From Rhynchopus sp. YZ270_cl-10 (taxonomy: Eukaryota > Euglenozoa > Diplonemea > Diplonemida > Diplonemidae), in contig OZ037896.1 in NCBI GenBank assembly GCA_964035575.1, forward strand, positions 1,271,165 to 1,335,164: 64,000 nt of DNA. Reading direction: 5' to 3'. How positions within the stretch are numbered: the stretch's first letter is position 1; each line of letters starts with the position of its first letter. Positions 1 to 10,325 of this stretch are shown here, piece after piece. Made by a program: the position numbers and the translations under genes. Below the pieces are notes generated by a model. The model saw only the letters and a list, made by a program, of their open reading frames with translations. It was not told where the DNA came from and made no database searches.

Positions 1-805
1 CTCCTTAGCTCCTTAGCTCCTTAGCTCCTTAGCTCCTTAGCTCCTTAGCTCCTTAGCTCCTTAGCTCCTTAGCTCCTTAGCTCCTTAGCTCCTTAGCTCC
101 TTAGCTCCTTAGCTCCTTAGCTCCTTAGCTCCTTAGCTCCTTAGCTCCTTAGCTCCTTAGCTCCTTAGCTCCTTAGCTCCTTAGCTCCTTAGCTCCTTAG
201 CTCCTTAGCTCCTTAGCTCCTTAGCTCCTTAGCTCCTTAGCTCCTTAGCTCCTTAGCTCCTTAGCTCCTTAGCTCCTTAGCTCCTTAGCTCCTTAGCTCC
301 TTAGCTCCTTAGCTCCTTAGCTCCTTAGCTCCTTAGCTCCTTAGCTCCTTAGCTCCTTAGCTCCTTAGCTCCTTAGCTCCTTAGCTCCTTAGCTCCTTAG
401 CTCCTTAGCTCCTTAGCTCCTTAGCTCCTTAGCTCCTTAGCTCCTTAGCTCCTTAGCTCCTTAGCTCCTTAGCTCCTTAGCTCCTTAGCTCCTTAGCTCC
501 TTAGCTCCTTAGCTCCTTAGCTCCTTAGCTCCTTAGCTCCTTAGCTCCTTAGCTCCTTAGCTCCTTAGCTCCTTAGCTCCTTAGCTCCTTAGCTCCTTAG
601 CTCCTTAGCTCCTTAGCTCCTTAGCTCCTTAGCTCCTTAGCTCCTTAGCTCCTTAGCTCCTTAGCTCCTTAGCTCCTTAGCTCCTTAGCTCCTTAGCTCC
701 TTAGCTCCTTAGCTCCTTAGCTCCTTAGCTCCTTAGCTCCTTAGCTCCTTAGCTCCTTAGCTCCTTAGCTCCTTAGCTCCTTAGCTCCTTAGCTCCTTAG
801 CTCCT
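1..805. repeat. (CTCCTTAG)n octamer array
   Basis: About 100 nearly perfect tandem copies of the 8-bp unit CTCCTTAG, continuing beyond the left edge of the window. It ends at about 805 in CTCCTTTGCC. It has no coding potential. It shares the 8-bp period, though not the sequence, with the arrays at 43170-43380 and 54762-61437. Confidence 0.98.
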
Positions 806-925
806 TTGCCTGGTATGTATTGGGAAGAGTTCTGGAAGGTCATTTATGTCCTACTGTCTCGCCCTCTGTCTGTCTGTCTTTAGCTACTTCCTCTAGGCCT
901 TTTATTCGATATTTTTATTTATTTA

Positions 926-1805
926 TTTTTTTTTTTTTTTTTTGGTGTTGTTCAACTTAGCCCTAGGCTCGCTTTTTTTATCTACATCCAGTGACAGAGG
1001 GGGTACTTACTAGTCAAGCGAGTATGTAAACAGCTAGATGTCCAGACAAGGGCACTTTACTATTGTACTGGCAAGACAGTGCCTGAAAACACAGTTAGTG
1101 GCACTAAAATAGAAAGCATGTGGGACAACTACAACCAACACTTCCCTGCAAATAAGCAAAAGGGTCGTATGTGAGTGCAATTGTTCCCAAAAGGAAAAGG
1201 GGAGGGGATGGGACGGGAGGGTTGCTCTGTCTACCGGTGTAGTTTTATTTTGCTTTGTCTTGGGGAGGGGAGGGGAGGAGAAGGAGGGGATTGAGTGAGC
1301 CGTTTCCTCTGTAACACACAAACAAATACAAAGGAAGTTCCATACTCTTTTTAGTAGTTTTCTTTTTGGTGAAAATTTTTGAGAACTTCTGTAAGTGTGA
1401 CCTGACCCGACTGACTGACACCCAAAGGGGAAAGCAACAATAACGGACAACAAAATCAACAAAATCAACAACAACAATGGTGGGTCTCGTGCTTACCTGT
1501 GGTGGTTTTGAAAAATGAAAAATTGAAATTGACCTTCACAAGGTAAAAATGAAAACTAAAGGAGTGAAAAAAGGAACTCAAAGGACAAGAGTTCTGTACA
1601 AACTCTACTCTACTGCACAATCTATAAAAGTGGCCCAATGGCTCCTGATGCCACTGGCCTGGCTCTTAGACAGGTCTTACTCCGAGACTGCCCTCTACCC
1701 TCAGAGCCTCGTCCAAGGGGTAAGGGCCGTCGCTGGGGTAGACCCGTCCTAGCCAGCAGCCAACCAAAAATATTAACAAAAGGAAGGGGAAAGGAAAGGG
1801 GGGGG
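926..1805 (-). mobile_element. 5'-truncated LINE copy (3' UTR plus poly(A))
   Basis: Read on the minus strand, this segment matches the 3' untranslated region of the full-length LINE at 29450-30325 almost base for base. It ends in an 18-nt poly(A) (the T run at 926-943). Homology stops near 1805 in a G-rich stretch next to the foldback element, so only about the last 0.86 kb of the element was copied. That is typical of incomplete target-primed reverse transcription. I could not identify a convincing target-site duplication. Confidence 0.88.
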
Positions 1806-1812
1806 GCTAGGG

Positions 1813-4800
1813 GGGGTCATATCTATGTGAGAAAATGACATTTTTCAAAAATGCCCGAAAACCCCACAAAAAGGGTAAAAACCAAGAAAATCCACCCCAC
1901 AGGCCCAAAAAAATGTGGTGTGCCCCGCTTTCCACCCTTTTTGTGCCTCTCAGGTACCCAAATCGCGGTTTTTAAAAAATTGCCTACCAGTGGTACCTGA
2001 GGCAGGCTATTTGTGGGCAATTTGCAAAAACACCCTCCCACACCGGTTCCACACCGTTTTTTTGATGTTTTATGGGGCATGCGCCCCCACAGGTGCCCAG
2101 GACCACCCTGGAATCGGGTTTCTGCAACTTTCTGGGTGTTTGAAATAATATATGGGCGTTTTTAGGCCATTTTCAGGCTATTTTGGCCTATTTTGGCCTA
2201 TTTTCACTGCCTGACCGGTGTTTCAGGTTTTATGAGGTTTGAGCCCCAACAGGTGTCACGAAACACCCTAGTAACGGTTCTGTGGGTCTCCTGTGGGGTT
2301 TTGGGGGTGAAATATACCCTTTGCTCTATGTTCTGGGCCATATTGGGGTGTTTTCTGTTTCATAGTCAACCTGAAGGGCAAACCAAGGGGGCACTCAGGT
2401 ACCACATGTAGGCAATTTTTAAAAAACTGTGATTTGGGCCCCTGAGAGGCACAAAAAGGGTGGAAAATGGGGCACACCACATTTTTTTGCACGGATGCTG
2501 CCAGATCTGGCCAGATCTCCAGATCTGGGCCTCCCAGATCTGGCCAGATCTGGAAAATTTTTTTTTTTTTTTGAAAAAAAAAATTTTCCCAGACGTCCCA
2601 GATCTGGCCAGATCTGGCCAGATCTGGCCACATCTGGGAGATCTGGGACGTCTGGGAAAATTTTTTTTTCCAGGTACCCCCAATGACATAACGAAGTATC
2701 GCTTGAAGTACCGTTCAATATACGTTGCTCGTGTGTGCAAGTTACGAAGTAGGACACACAAGGTATACCAAACGATAAATCAATCAGATAAACGTTACAT
2801 CATTGGAAAATTGTTGGCACCGCCGCCCTGTCTTCGTATTTATTACGTCGACAGGCCAAACAGCGTTGGGCTCAGAAGAAGCAGTGCAAAACACTGGGGA
2901 TCAACATGAGAACCAACTCCCAACAACACAGGCTACCGAAGTAGCAGGTGGGGTGTTGCGGGTGTTTGGGGTGAAAGAAAATCGATTTTGGTAAGTTACA
3001 GCAGAAAATTCTTAAGTTTGCACAATTGAGAAGGGTGTTACCACTGCCTAATATTATTCGTACATGTGAACCGGTAAGGTCGAGAAGGGTGGACACGGCA
3101 TACAAGTACAAGTACAAGTAAGACGTACCTTCTACAAAGGCTGAATTCGCAATTCTTAAGGGATTGAATTCAGCCCCCACGTGGTGTTTTTGAGAAAATC
3201 ATTCCATGGTATACAGCTAATGGTTCCCGAAGAATGATTCGCCCCTCCTCGTTCATGCAAACTTAAGAAAATTCTGAAGTAACTACAACCTGGCGTGCGG
3301 GTACAGATGCATTGCTTTGTTCTTTCCTCAAAGTCATGTGTGATCTCTCGGGTCTGTACTAAAGTCAGTGTTTAGATAAGCATCCACTTGACTCGTTCTA
3401 ACAACCGTTGAAATCTAGAACAAAACAATACACTGCCCCTTCTCACACCAAGCCGCCATGCTTCAAGAGCATGCCCTGGGCAAAAATTACTCTGACAAAA
3501 ATTGGTTTTCTGGGGGAACGCAATATTTTCTTGTGCCTAGTCCTCCGCAAGCAGAGGACAGACTTTCCGGATCCCGAAGTCGAATTTCTTGCACTAGCTA
3601 TGCTCCCTGGATTAAACGGCTATAGCAGTGACTGACTAAGAGTTTCATAATAATTAGGGTGGTCTATGGGGTGGGTTAATGGAAAAGTTGGTATATAAAC
3701 CCGACTTTTACGATCGCCACCTGGTTTTCAAATAATTGCACCAGCTCTTCCATCGGCACTGCTTCGCTGTCACGATGAAGGGTCGTCGGTTCGGGTACCT
3801 GTTAAGAGAAATTGAATGTAAAAGTAGAGACTACAACAAAAAAAACAAACAAACAAACAAGAAGCCGCCCCGTACCCCTTAAACGTAAAAGTGACATTTT
3901 TGTTGACAAAAAAAAAAATAGCTAAAAAATAGCGGACATGTCGAAAAGGGAGAAAACCGGGGGGTTAAAAACATACCTTGCACTCGGCCCACTCTCCAGG
4001 TACAAAGAACATCACTGCACGACAAACCCACTACTACGATAGAAAATAACTATTTTTTACCGAACAGAAAGGTCGTTTTATTGATGAGTGTTTTCTGAGT
4101 GCACACTCAGTGGGGACAAAATGCAACACTTACCGAAAAAATTCTCCAATCGGACAAAAACCTTTCTAAACACCCAAAAAAAACACCTCAGTCCACATCC
4201 GCTGGGGTCGCGAGATGGAAATATATGGTTTTACAGCTTTTGGGGGGTCTAGCGTGGGTCCCAGATGCATTTTGCAACGGGTCTGTGTGTGTGTGTGTGC
4301 CTCAACGGCTTCACAGTACCCTTTTTTGTAACTGAAAACGACGCATCCTGTACCTAAGTGCACTGAAGCCTTGCTTGCGTCCTCCTTCGTGGTTTTGGGC
4401 GTTCGCATGCGAGAATCATTATCGCATTCACACATGTAATTCTCGCATCACGGAGAGGATTTTAGCGTTACGTGACCACAAAAAAAGTGCACAAAATTAG
4501 TTTGGTCAAAAATCACCTTGCACTTGTGAAGGCATTGCTAAGGAAATGTGAAATATGCGTGTTTTGGTACACAAAAGTGCGTTTTGGGTGGTTCTGAAGG
4601 GTCAAAACACCAAAAAAATGCGTTTTTTTGCATTTTTGGTCACCCAAGGACCCACTATTTTGGTTGATATTTTTTTTTTCCCTTTGCGAAAAAGTACCCA
4701 AAAAGCACGGCTATAAAAACGCTAAGGAAAAATCGATATTCATTTTTTGGGCAGAGAAGTGCGTTTTAGGCGCCCACAGATGGTCAAAACATCAAAATTT

Positions 4801-5580
4801 TTGTGTTTTTGGCATCTTTGGACACCCAAGGACCCACTATCAGGGGTGAATTTTTTTTGCCTGAGATTTGCCTTTGCCAAAAATCGAAAAAAAAAAATTA
4901 TGAAGGAAATTGCTAAGAAAAAGTCGAAATTGTGGGCCTGTAGTGCATATGGCGGTACCCCAGATCGTCAAAACACCCGACTCTTGCGTTTTTTTGCACT
5001 TTTTGGTGCACAAAAACCCTACTCAGGGGTCAAAATTTTCCCGGGAAAAAAATTTTTTTTTTCGAGATTTTTCAAAAATCGACTTGTCTTTGGTAAAAAC
5101 CACGAAATTTCGGGTGCGCGAAACCACGTTTTAGGCCCCCACAGATGCTCAAAAGTGTCAAATTTTGCTTTTAACGGCCTCAAATCGTCGAAATTAGCCC
5201 TTTTTAGGGCGAAAAAAAAAAATTCGAGAGTCCCTTTCCCTGGGAGACAATAGCCAGAAATCTGAGAAAAAAAAAAAAAAATGGCCAGATTTCCAGATCT
5301 GGCCAGATCTGGCCAGATCTGGGGGGTTTTTTTTTTTTTTGAAAAAAAAAATTTCCCAGATTCCCAGATCTGGCCAGATCTGGCCAGATCTGGAAACAAG
5401 ATCTCCACATCTGGAAAACAAGCCAGATCTGGGAAATTGGCCCCCAAATCTGGCCAGATCTGGCAGCATCCGTGTTTTTGGGCCTGTGGGGTGGATTTTC
5501 TACTTTTTTTTACCTTAGAATCGCTTTTGACAACATTTTGAAAAATGTCATTTTCTCACACTTTTAATACAGGATATGAC
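1813..5580. mobile_element. Foldback/MITE-like element with long inverted arms, split by a second insertion
   Basis: The left arm (about 1813-2010) begins GGTCATATC and runs through GTGAGAAAATGACATTTTTC. Its reverse complement is found at 5475-5580 continued by 2403-2489, so the right arm is split by the element at 2490-5474. Without the insert the element would be about 0.8 kb with arms of about 190 bp. The undisturbed left arm preserves the empty target site of the inner element (7 T followed by GGGCC on its complement). No transposase is present, so the element is non-autonomous. Confidence 0.75.
2490..5474. mobile_element. DNA element, short copy (2,985 bp; ends CACGGATGCTGCC)
   Basis: Both ends carry CACGGATGCTGCCAGATCTG in inverted orientation, followed by repeated CCAGATCTGG subterminal motifs and T/A-rich runs. 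It is flanked by the direct repeat TTTTTG (2484-2489 and 5475-5480), a 6-bp target-site duplication. Its reverse complement is homologous to both outer parts of the larger copy at 17871-34027 (2490-4690 with 34027-31630; 4700-5474 with 18640-17871). This copy therefore shows the element without the nested LINEs. The short reading frames inside come from AT-rich repeats and I do not support any as a gene. No transposase is recognised. Confidence 0.88.
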
Positions 5581-6640
5581 CGCCCCTAAGGGGGGGGGGC
5601 ACAGGCCTCTGGGTAATTTTTCGGCCGATGTTGGCCTTGGGGGGTGGGTGGTACCCCCCCCCCCCTACACGACGGTGAAGTAACGGGTGTTACAAGTGGA
5701 GTTACAAGTGAGTTACATGTAACTTTTGTTACATGTAACTCACTTGTAACTCACTTGTAACTCACTTGTAACCCACCAGTTACAACCTGATTTTGCCTGT
5801 AATTCATGTATCCCACTTGTAACTCACTTGTAACTCACTTGTAACGGTTTTTCACTTGTAACGTTACCGGCAAGACCTTCCCAACAGTGAACAGGTGATG
5901 CCATGATGATCACACCACATTGCCTTTTTTTATTGCCCCTTTCCACAATTCAAATAAAAAATGGGGGGAGAGAAGGGGGAAAAGGGAAAGGGGGGGGGGG
6001 GGGGTAGGGGATACGACTCCAGCCATTTTGGCTGGGACCAAACGCACGGAAAATTCATTTGGCATTATCTGGCCATCTCCAAGGCAACTGCGGGTGAAAA
6101 ACACCCTCAGAGTGGGTCACAGGGGGCCTGTGGGTCGAAAAACGACCCAGAAGCCACCCCAGAATACAAAAAAATGGAAAAAAATAGTGAAAAAACGGCT
6201 TTTTTCACGTTTTGGCCACTTTGGGCAAAATAGCGATTTTTCGAGAAAAAAATCAAAAACCGGGATATTTTTTGACATCACAAAGCCTCCTTTGGCACAA
6301 ATATACCCCAAAAGTGGCCTGTGAGTCCATTCCAACCTGTTTTGGACATATTTGACACTTTTGGAAGTGTTTTTTTGGTGTTTTTAGGTCAAAAAAATGC
6401 CCAAGACGTCCCCAAGACATCCCCAAGACACTTTGCACACCCCCTGTTACGGTCATATTTTTTTCGTTTTTTTGCCTGAAACCCCCAAAATACCCCTCCC
6501 GGACCCCACATAGTCCCGAATATCCATCACACACCCACTCAGAGTGAGTAGAAGCACCCCAAAAAAAATATTTTGTACATTCTGTACATTCCACACATCC
6601 CAAATAAATTTTCACTGGGAGTAAGTGATTAGGGCATGTG
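5581..6640. other. Intergenic DNA with short TTACAAGTGAG repeats
   Basis: At 5675-5860 there are many direct and inverted copies of TTACAAGTGAG and TTACATGTAAC, which can form hairpins. The rest is AT-rich with G runs. No gene, RNA or conserved motif is recognised. Confidence 0.6.
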
Positions 6641-7200
6641 TGATACTCCAATTTGCGGTTACCACTTCATAATGGATTCAGGAGCATCCAAACATCCCAT
6701 TTTCCCGTTAGTTTCCCATTTTTGACGATCTGGCTATTGCAGAATAGCGGTGAATATGACATTTTGCTGGGTCATTTTAGCCACCTCGATTAGGACACTT
6801 CTGATGCTCTAATTTGCGTTTACAACATCATAATGCATTCAGGAGCAGCCGAATAACCCATTATCCCAACGTTTTCGCGTTTTTGACCATTTTTGCTGTT
6901 ACGAAATATCCGGTGAAAAATGGGAAAATTCCATGTTTCACTGAGGATATGTGTGATACTCCAATTTGTGGTTACAACATCACAATGCATTCAGGAGCGC
7001 CCAAATAACCCATTTTCCCAACGTTTTTGCGTTTTTGGCCATTTTTGCTATTGCAGAATAGAGGCAAAAAAGACAGTTTACTGGGTCATTTTCGCCAAAT
7101 CGATCAGGGCACTTCTGATGCTCCAATCAAATCGTCCAACCTCATAATGCATTCAGGAGCACCCAAATAACACATATTCCCAACGTTTTCGCGTTTTTGA
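6640..7200. repeat. About 160-bp satellite, four degenerate copies
   Basis: Four diverged units carry the phrases TGATRCTCCAATTTGCGGTT, CATAATGCATTCAGGAGC and CCCATTTTCCCAACGTTTT at a spacing of about 155-160 bp. The same family occurs at 54010-54640 on the far side of the RNA gene cluster. Confidence 0.8.
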
Positions 7201-7253
7201 TCCTGTGTGAGCAATCCAGAACAACTTTGTGCTTCAGTAAAAAATAGTAAAAA

Positions 7254-7372
7254 GGATTCAAGCACCCGGACTTCCCAGCTGGTCACCCACGCCAGTACTA
7301 TCCAGGCCTGCTGGTGCTTAACTTCTCAAATCAGGCGGGATGAGGTGTATTCACCAGAGTATGGCCGAATCC
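7254..7372 (-). rRNA. 5S ribosomal RNA
   Basis: The 119-nt RNA starts GGATTCGGCCATAC and ends GGTGCTTGAATCC, so the terminal helix closes perfectly. The internal control region (AGAAGTTAAGCACCAGCAGG...GGATAGTACTGGCGTGGGTGACC) is intact and matches the 5S box A / intermediate element / box C arrangement. A T run (TTTTTACTA) follows the 3' end as a Pol III stop. It is identical in layout to the copies at 8578, 37197 and 37952. Confidence 0.96.
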
Positions 7373-7457
7373 AATACTGAGTCATGGTGGACAACATGTG
7401 AACAGGTTGTTTGTGACCTAACAACGGACTAGAAATAGAACAGTGAACAAAAAACAA

Positions 7458-7529
7458 GGCACTAGAGGGGATCGAACCCTCGACCTCTCGCTTACTGGGC
7501 GAGCGCTCTAACCACTGAGCTATAGCGCC
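7458..7529 (-). tRNA. tRNA-Thr (AGT)
   Basis: Complete cloverleaf with acceptor GGCGCTA/TAGTGCC. The anticodon stem CTCGC/GCGAG closes the loop CCAGTAA, giving anticodon AGT. Position 33 is C instead of the near-universal U. Confidence 0.93.
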
Positions 7530-7650
7530 ATGCTTTCTCTCCATCTTCTTTTCTTTGAAGGGGGTCTTTTGAAATGTACAGAGCACGCATCAAAAATTTC
7601 CTTCATACCTCCGCAATGGTGAAAAAATTTTTAACGAAGAAGCCTAGTAA

Positions 7651-7732
7651 GGCGAGGTGGCCGAGTGGTCTAAGGCGCTACGTTCAGGTCGTAGTCTCTT
7701 CGGGGGCGTGAGTTCAAACCTCACCCTCGTCA
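7651..7732 (+). tRNA. tRNA-Leu (CAG)
   Basis: Class II tRNA with a long variable arm (TCTCTTCGGGGGC). The anticodon stem CTACG/CGTAG closes loop TTCAGGT, and the acceptor is GGCGAGG/CCTCGTC. A T5 run follows. Confidence 0.95.
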
Positions 7733-7809
7733 CTTTTTCTTCGTTGTGTGATCATCTAAAACCTATTTCCGCCCAAAGCTTGTTGTTTTATAGAAGCATC
7801 ATAATTGTG

Positions 7810-7881
7810 GGGCTCTTAGCTCAGTGGAAGAGCGCCCGTTCCGCATACGGGAGGCCGAGAGTTCGAACCTCTCAGGGTCCA
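7810..7881 (+). tRNA. tRNA-Ala (CGC)
   Basis: Cloverleaf with acceptor GGGCTCT/AGGGTCC. The anticodon stem CCCGT/ACGGG closes loop TCCGCAT, so the anticodon is CGC with C at position 33. A T run follows. Confidence 0.92.
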
Positions 7882-7955
7882 CAGTTTTTTTTTCTGATTT
7901 GTTTCTCCTGTGTAAATTGGTTCTCAGAGCTTTCACACCTTGCTCCCTAAAATGT

Positions 7956-8027
7956 GGCTGTTTAGCTCAGTGGTAGAGCACATCATCCGTAATGATGGGG
8001 TCGTGGGTTCAATCCCCACAGCGGCCT
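7956..8027 (+). tRNA. tRNA-Thr (CGT)
   Basis: Acceptor GGCTGTT/AGCGGCC. The anticodon stem CATCA/TGATG closes loop TCCGTAA, giving anticodon CGT with C at position 33. The T-arm GTGGG TTCAATC CCCAC is intact. Confidence 0.91.
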
Positions 8028-8159
8028 AGGTTTTTTTCAGAGCTTTCCTTTCAGACCTTTACAACCTAACTTGGGGTTTGTGGGTTTGCGGTCACTGGTG
8101 CACACATGGCCTGTGGATGGGCAGGGGCAAAAAAAATTGGGTGCTTGCGTTGTGTGCTG

Positions 8160-8478
8160 GATCGGGACCACCAGTAAACTGGCAATCCCACATCCAGTTC
8201 TAATATTTGAAGTGTGAAATAGAACGCAATCGGAAGATTAGTTTACACGAATGTAAGAATAATATCGTCATGGTAATATTCTGTACAGATTGTACGGGAT
8301 TTACTATCATATGAGAGTAGTCCGTCGCAGGCCACATCGGGCCCGCAACATGACCGGTCTTCACACAAAATTGTAAAAGAATTTTCTCAGAAGAAATGTC
8401 TTTTTCAAGTTTTTGTTGTTGCTGAACGAGTTGTTTGGTTTCGAAGTAGCACACTAACTTAGCACCCAAACATACAGC
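8160..8478 (-). ncRNA. Unassigned structured ncRNA, copy 1
   Basis: On the minus strand this is a diverged copy of 34967-35300. Shared blocks include GGGTGCTAAGTTAGTGTGC, AAACCAAACAACTCGTTCAG, TGTACAGAATATTACC and TTCACACTTCAAATATTAG. Between these the copies differ in ways that largely keep a GC-rich hairpin (GCGGGCCC..TGTGGCCTGCG here). The snRNA-type upstream box lies just upstream (8489-8530) and a T8 run follows the 3' end (8134-8141 region). Size, duplication and promoter box argue for a transcribed Pol III RNA. I could not match it to RNase P, MRP, U3, U4, 7SK or telomerase RNA. Confidence 0.6.
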
Positions 8479-8488
8479 AAACATCGGA

Positions 8489-8530
8489 ACACAAGACAGG
8501 GTCGTCTTGTTGGAGATGGGTCAGGGTCTG
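8489..8530 (-). promoter_or_regulatory. snRNA-type upstream promoter box
   Basis: On the minus strand this reads CAGACCCTGACCCATCTCC followed by AACAAGACGACCCTGTCTTG. The same box precedes U6 (17447), SRP RNA (34203), the second copy of the unassigned ncRNA (34912) and an orphan position (37360). Its constant distance to RNA starts suggests a proximal sequence element for SNAPc-like factors; the function is inferred. Confidence 0.75.
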
Positions 8531-8577
8531 GACATCCTCAAAACCACACACCTAACACAACAGAAGAAAAGTAAAAA

Positions 8578-8696
8578 GGATTCAAGCACCCGGACTTCCC
8601 AGCTGGTCACCCACGCCAGTACTATCCAGGCCTGCTGGTGCTTAACTTCTCAAATCAGGCGGGATGAGGTGTATTCACCAGAGTATGGCCGAATCC
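8578..8696 (-). rRNA. 5S ribosomal RNA
   Basis: A 119-nt 5S gene with intact terminal helix and internal promoter, the same as the copy at 7254-7372. It lies head to tail with the unassigned ncRNA, both on the minus strand. A T5 run follows the 3' end. Confidence 0.96.
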
Positions 8697-8743
8697 AATA
8701 ATAGGTCTGGATAGAAAAGCTGGGAAGACTTATTAACAGTCCG

Positions 8744-8806
8744 TTTTTACCTGAGAAGTTAGACACCTCTAAGCCTGGATAGTACTGGCGTGGGTGACCA
8801 ACTGGA
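8744..8806 (+). pseudogene. 5S rRNA fragment
   Basis: The segment resembles the 5S internal region (CTGAGAAGTTAGACACC then CCTGGATAGTACTGGCGTGGG) but lacks both ends and has substitutions in box A. It is a decayed partial 5S on the opposite strand to the neighbouring intact gene. Confidence 0.75.
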
Positions 8807-8881
8807 TAAATACACCGAAAAATAGATTTAAATTGTCAGACCGGTTCTTAGCTGTGCGCATCCATAAAAAACTAAAAAAAT

Positions 8882-8962
8882 ACTTGCGTCAGAAAATCCT
8901 AGTGTGTTGTACCGTGGTCCGAAATTCTTTCGGTCCCGGGTTCAACACCTGAGACGAATAAT
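8882..8962 (+). repeat. tRNA-like sequence (possible SINE head)
   Basis: Contains a TCCTAGTGTGTTGTACC stretch like a B-box-paired tRNA D-arm region, and CCGGGTTCAACACC, a good Pol III B box. It does not fold into a full cloverleaf. Similar tRNA-like sequences occur at 48541-48615 and 48647-48725, suggesting a tRNA-derived dispersed repeat. Confidence 0.45.
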
Positions 8963-9059
8963 ATATTTTGGTTTTTCCAGATTTTTCTCATTTTTTTGTC
9001 TCCTCACTCTTTCTGAGGATCTTCAAAATTGTCAAAAGTGAGAAATTTTTGGGAAAATG

Positions 9060-10325
9060 GCATATTTAGGGGCTCTTGAATCCATTATGAGGTCAGATGA
9101 ATCAATCTGAGCATCACACATATCCTAATAGACAAAATGTCCGTTTATCAAAATACCTGAAAATGCCTCTTTATCCTATCTAAGGATGTCAGAAACCCTC
9201 AAAAGTGCAAAAATCTTGGGAATACAGGATTTTTGGGCCATTCTGAATCCAGGGGGTCGGACGATTTGATTGGAGCATCAGAAGTGTCCTAATCGGTAAA
9301 ATGTCGCAAAATTATGGGCAAAATGCCTTTATACCCTATCTAAGCACATAGAATATGCTCGAAAATGCAAAAATATTGGGTATATGGGGTTTTTGGGCAC
9401 ATCTGAGTTCATTGCGGGGTCGCACGATCAAATTAGAGCATCACATAATGTCTAGAATTTTACCTGTGTAACAAATACCTGTATTTTGGTGTAAAATGCA
9501 TACAACCATATCTGAATACCTCAAATGTGCACGAAAATGAAGAAATCTTGGGTATATAGGGTTTTTGGGCCAATCTGAGTCAATTGCGGGGTCGCACGAT
9601 CAGATCCGAGCATCACACAATACCTAGAATTTCAACTATGCAACAAACATGTCTATTTTGGGGAAAATGGCTTATAACCATATGTAAGTAGCTTAAAAAT
9701 GCTCGAAAATGCAAAAATCTTGGGAATATGGGGTTTTTGGGCACATCTGAGTTCATTTCGGGGTCGCACGATCAAATTAGAGCATCACATAATGTCTAGA
9801 ATTTTACCTGTGCAACAAATACCTGTATTTTGGTGTAAAATGCATACAACCATATCTGAATACCTCAAATGTGCACGAAAATGAAGAAATATTGGGTATA
9901 TAGGGTTTTTGGGCCAATCTGAGTCAATTGCGGGGTCGTACGCTCAGATTAGAGCATCACATAATGTCTCAAATTTTACAGGTGCAACAAACACCTGTGT
10001 TTTGGTGTAAAATGCATATAACCATATCTAAATACCTCAAATATGCACTAAAATGCATAAATCTTGGGAATATAGGGTTTTTGGGCCAATCTGAGTCAAT
10101 TGCGGGGTTGCACGGTCAAATCCGAGTATCAGGCCCTCTCTACAACTTAGCTGGTGCTCAAACATTGGGGTTACAGGCAAATTTACCTGTACACAGGCAT
10201 ATGACCTCTGTACGAACCTTATTTTCACTCTAAAATGCATTTTTCTTGGGTATATGGGGTATTTGAGCACATCTGAGTCAATTGCGGGGTCGTACGGTCG
10301 GATCCGAGCATCACACAATGTCTAA
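9060..10325. repeat. 172-bp satellite array
   Basis: Tandem units recur at about 172 bp, judged by the phrase GGGGTCGCACGATCA at about 9418, 9589, 9761, 9933, 10105 and 10287. Each unit also has TTTTTGGGCCAATCTGAGTC, GAGCATCACATAATGTCTA and TGCATACAACCATATCTGAA. The unit length is near a nucleosome repeat. Short reading frames in it are repeat artefacts. Confidence 0.9.

Noticed and set aside
1..805. Telomere at the left edge
   Set aside because: CTCCTTAG is not a telomeric-type G-rich repeat and differs from the GGGTTTGC arrays. The window edge gives no evidence of a chromosome end.
4513..5541. Reading frames of 60-170 codons in the CACGGATG element (rich in PDLARSGQIW and Phe/Lys runs)
   Set aside because: They are built from CCAGATCTGG repeats and A/T runs. 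The frames are not maintained between the short and long copies.
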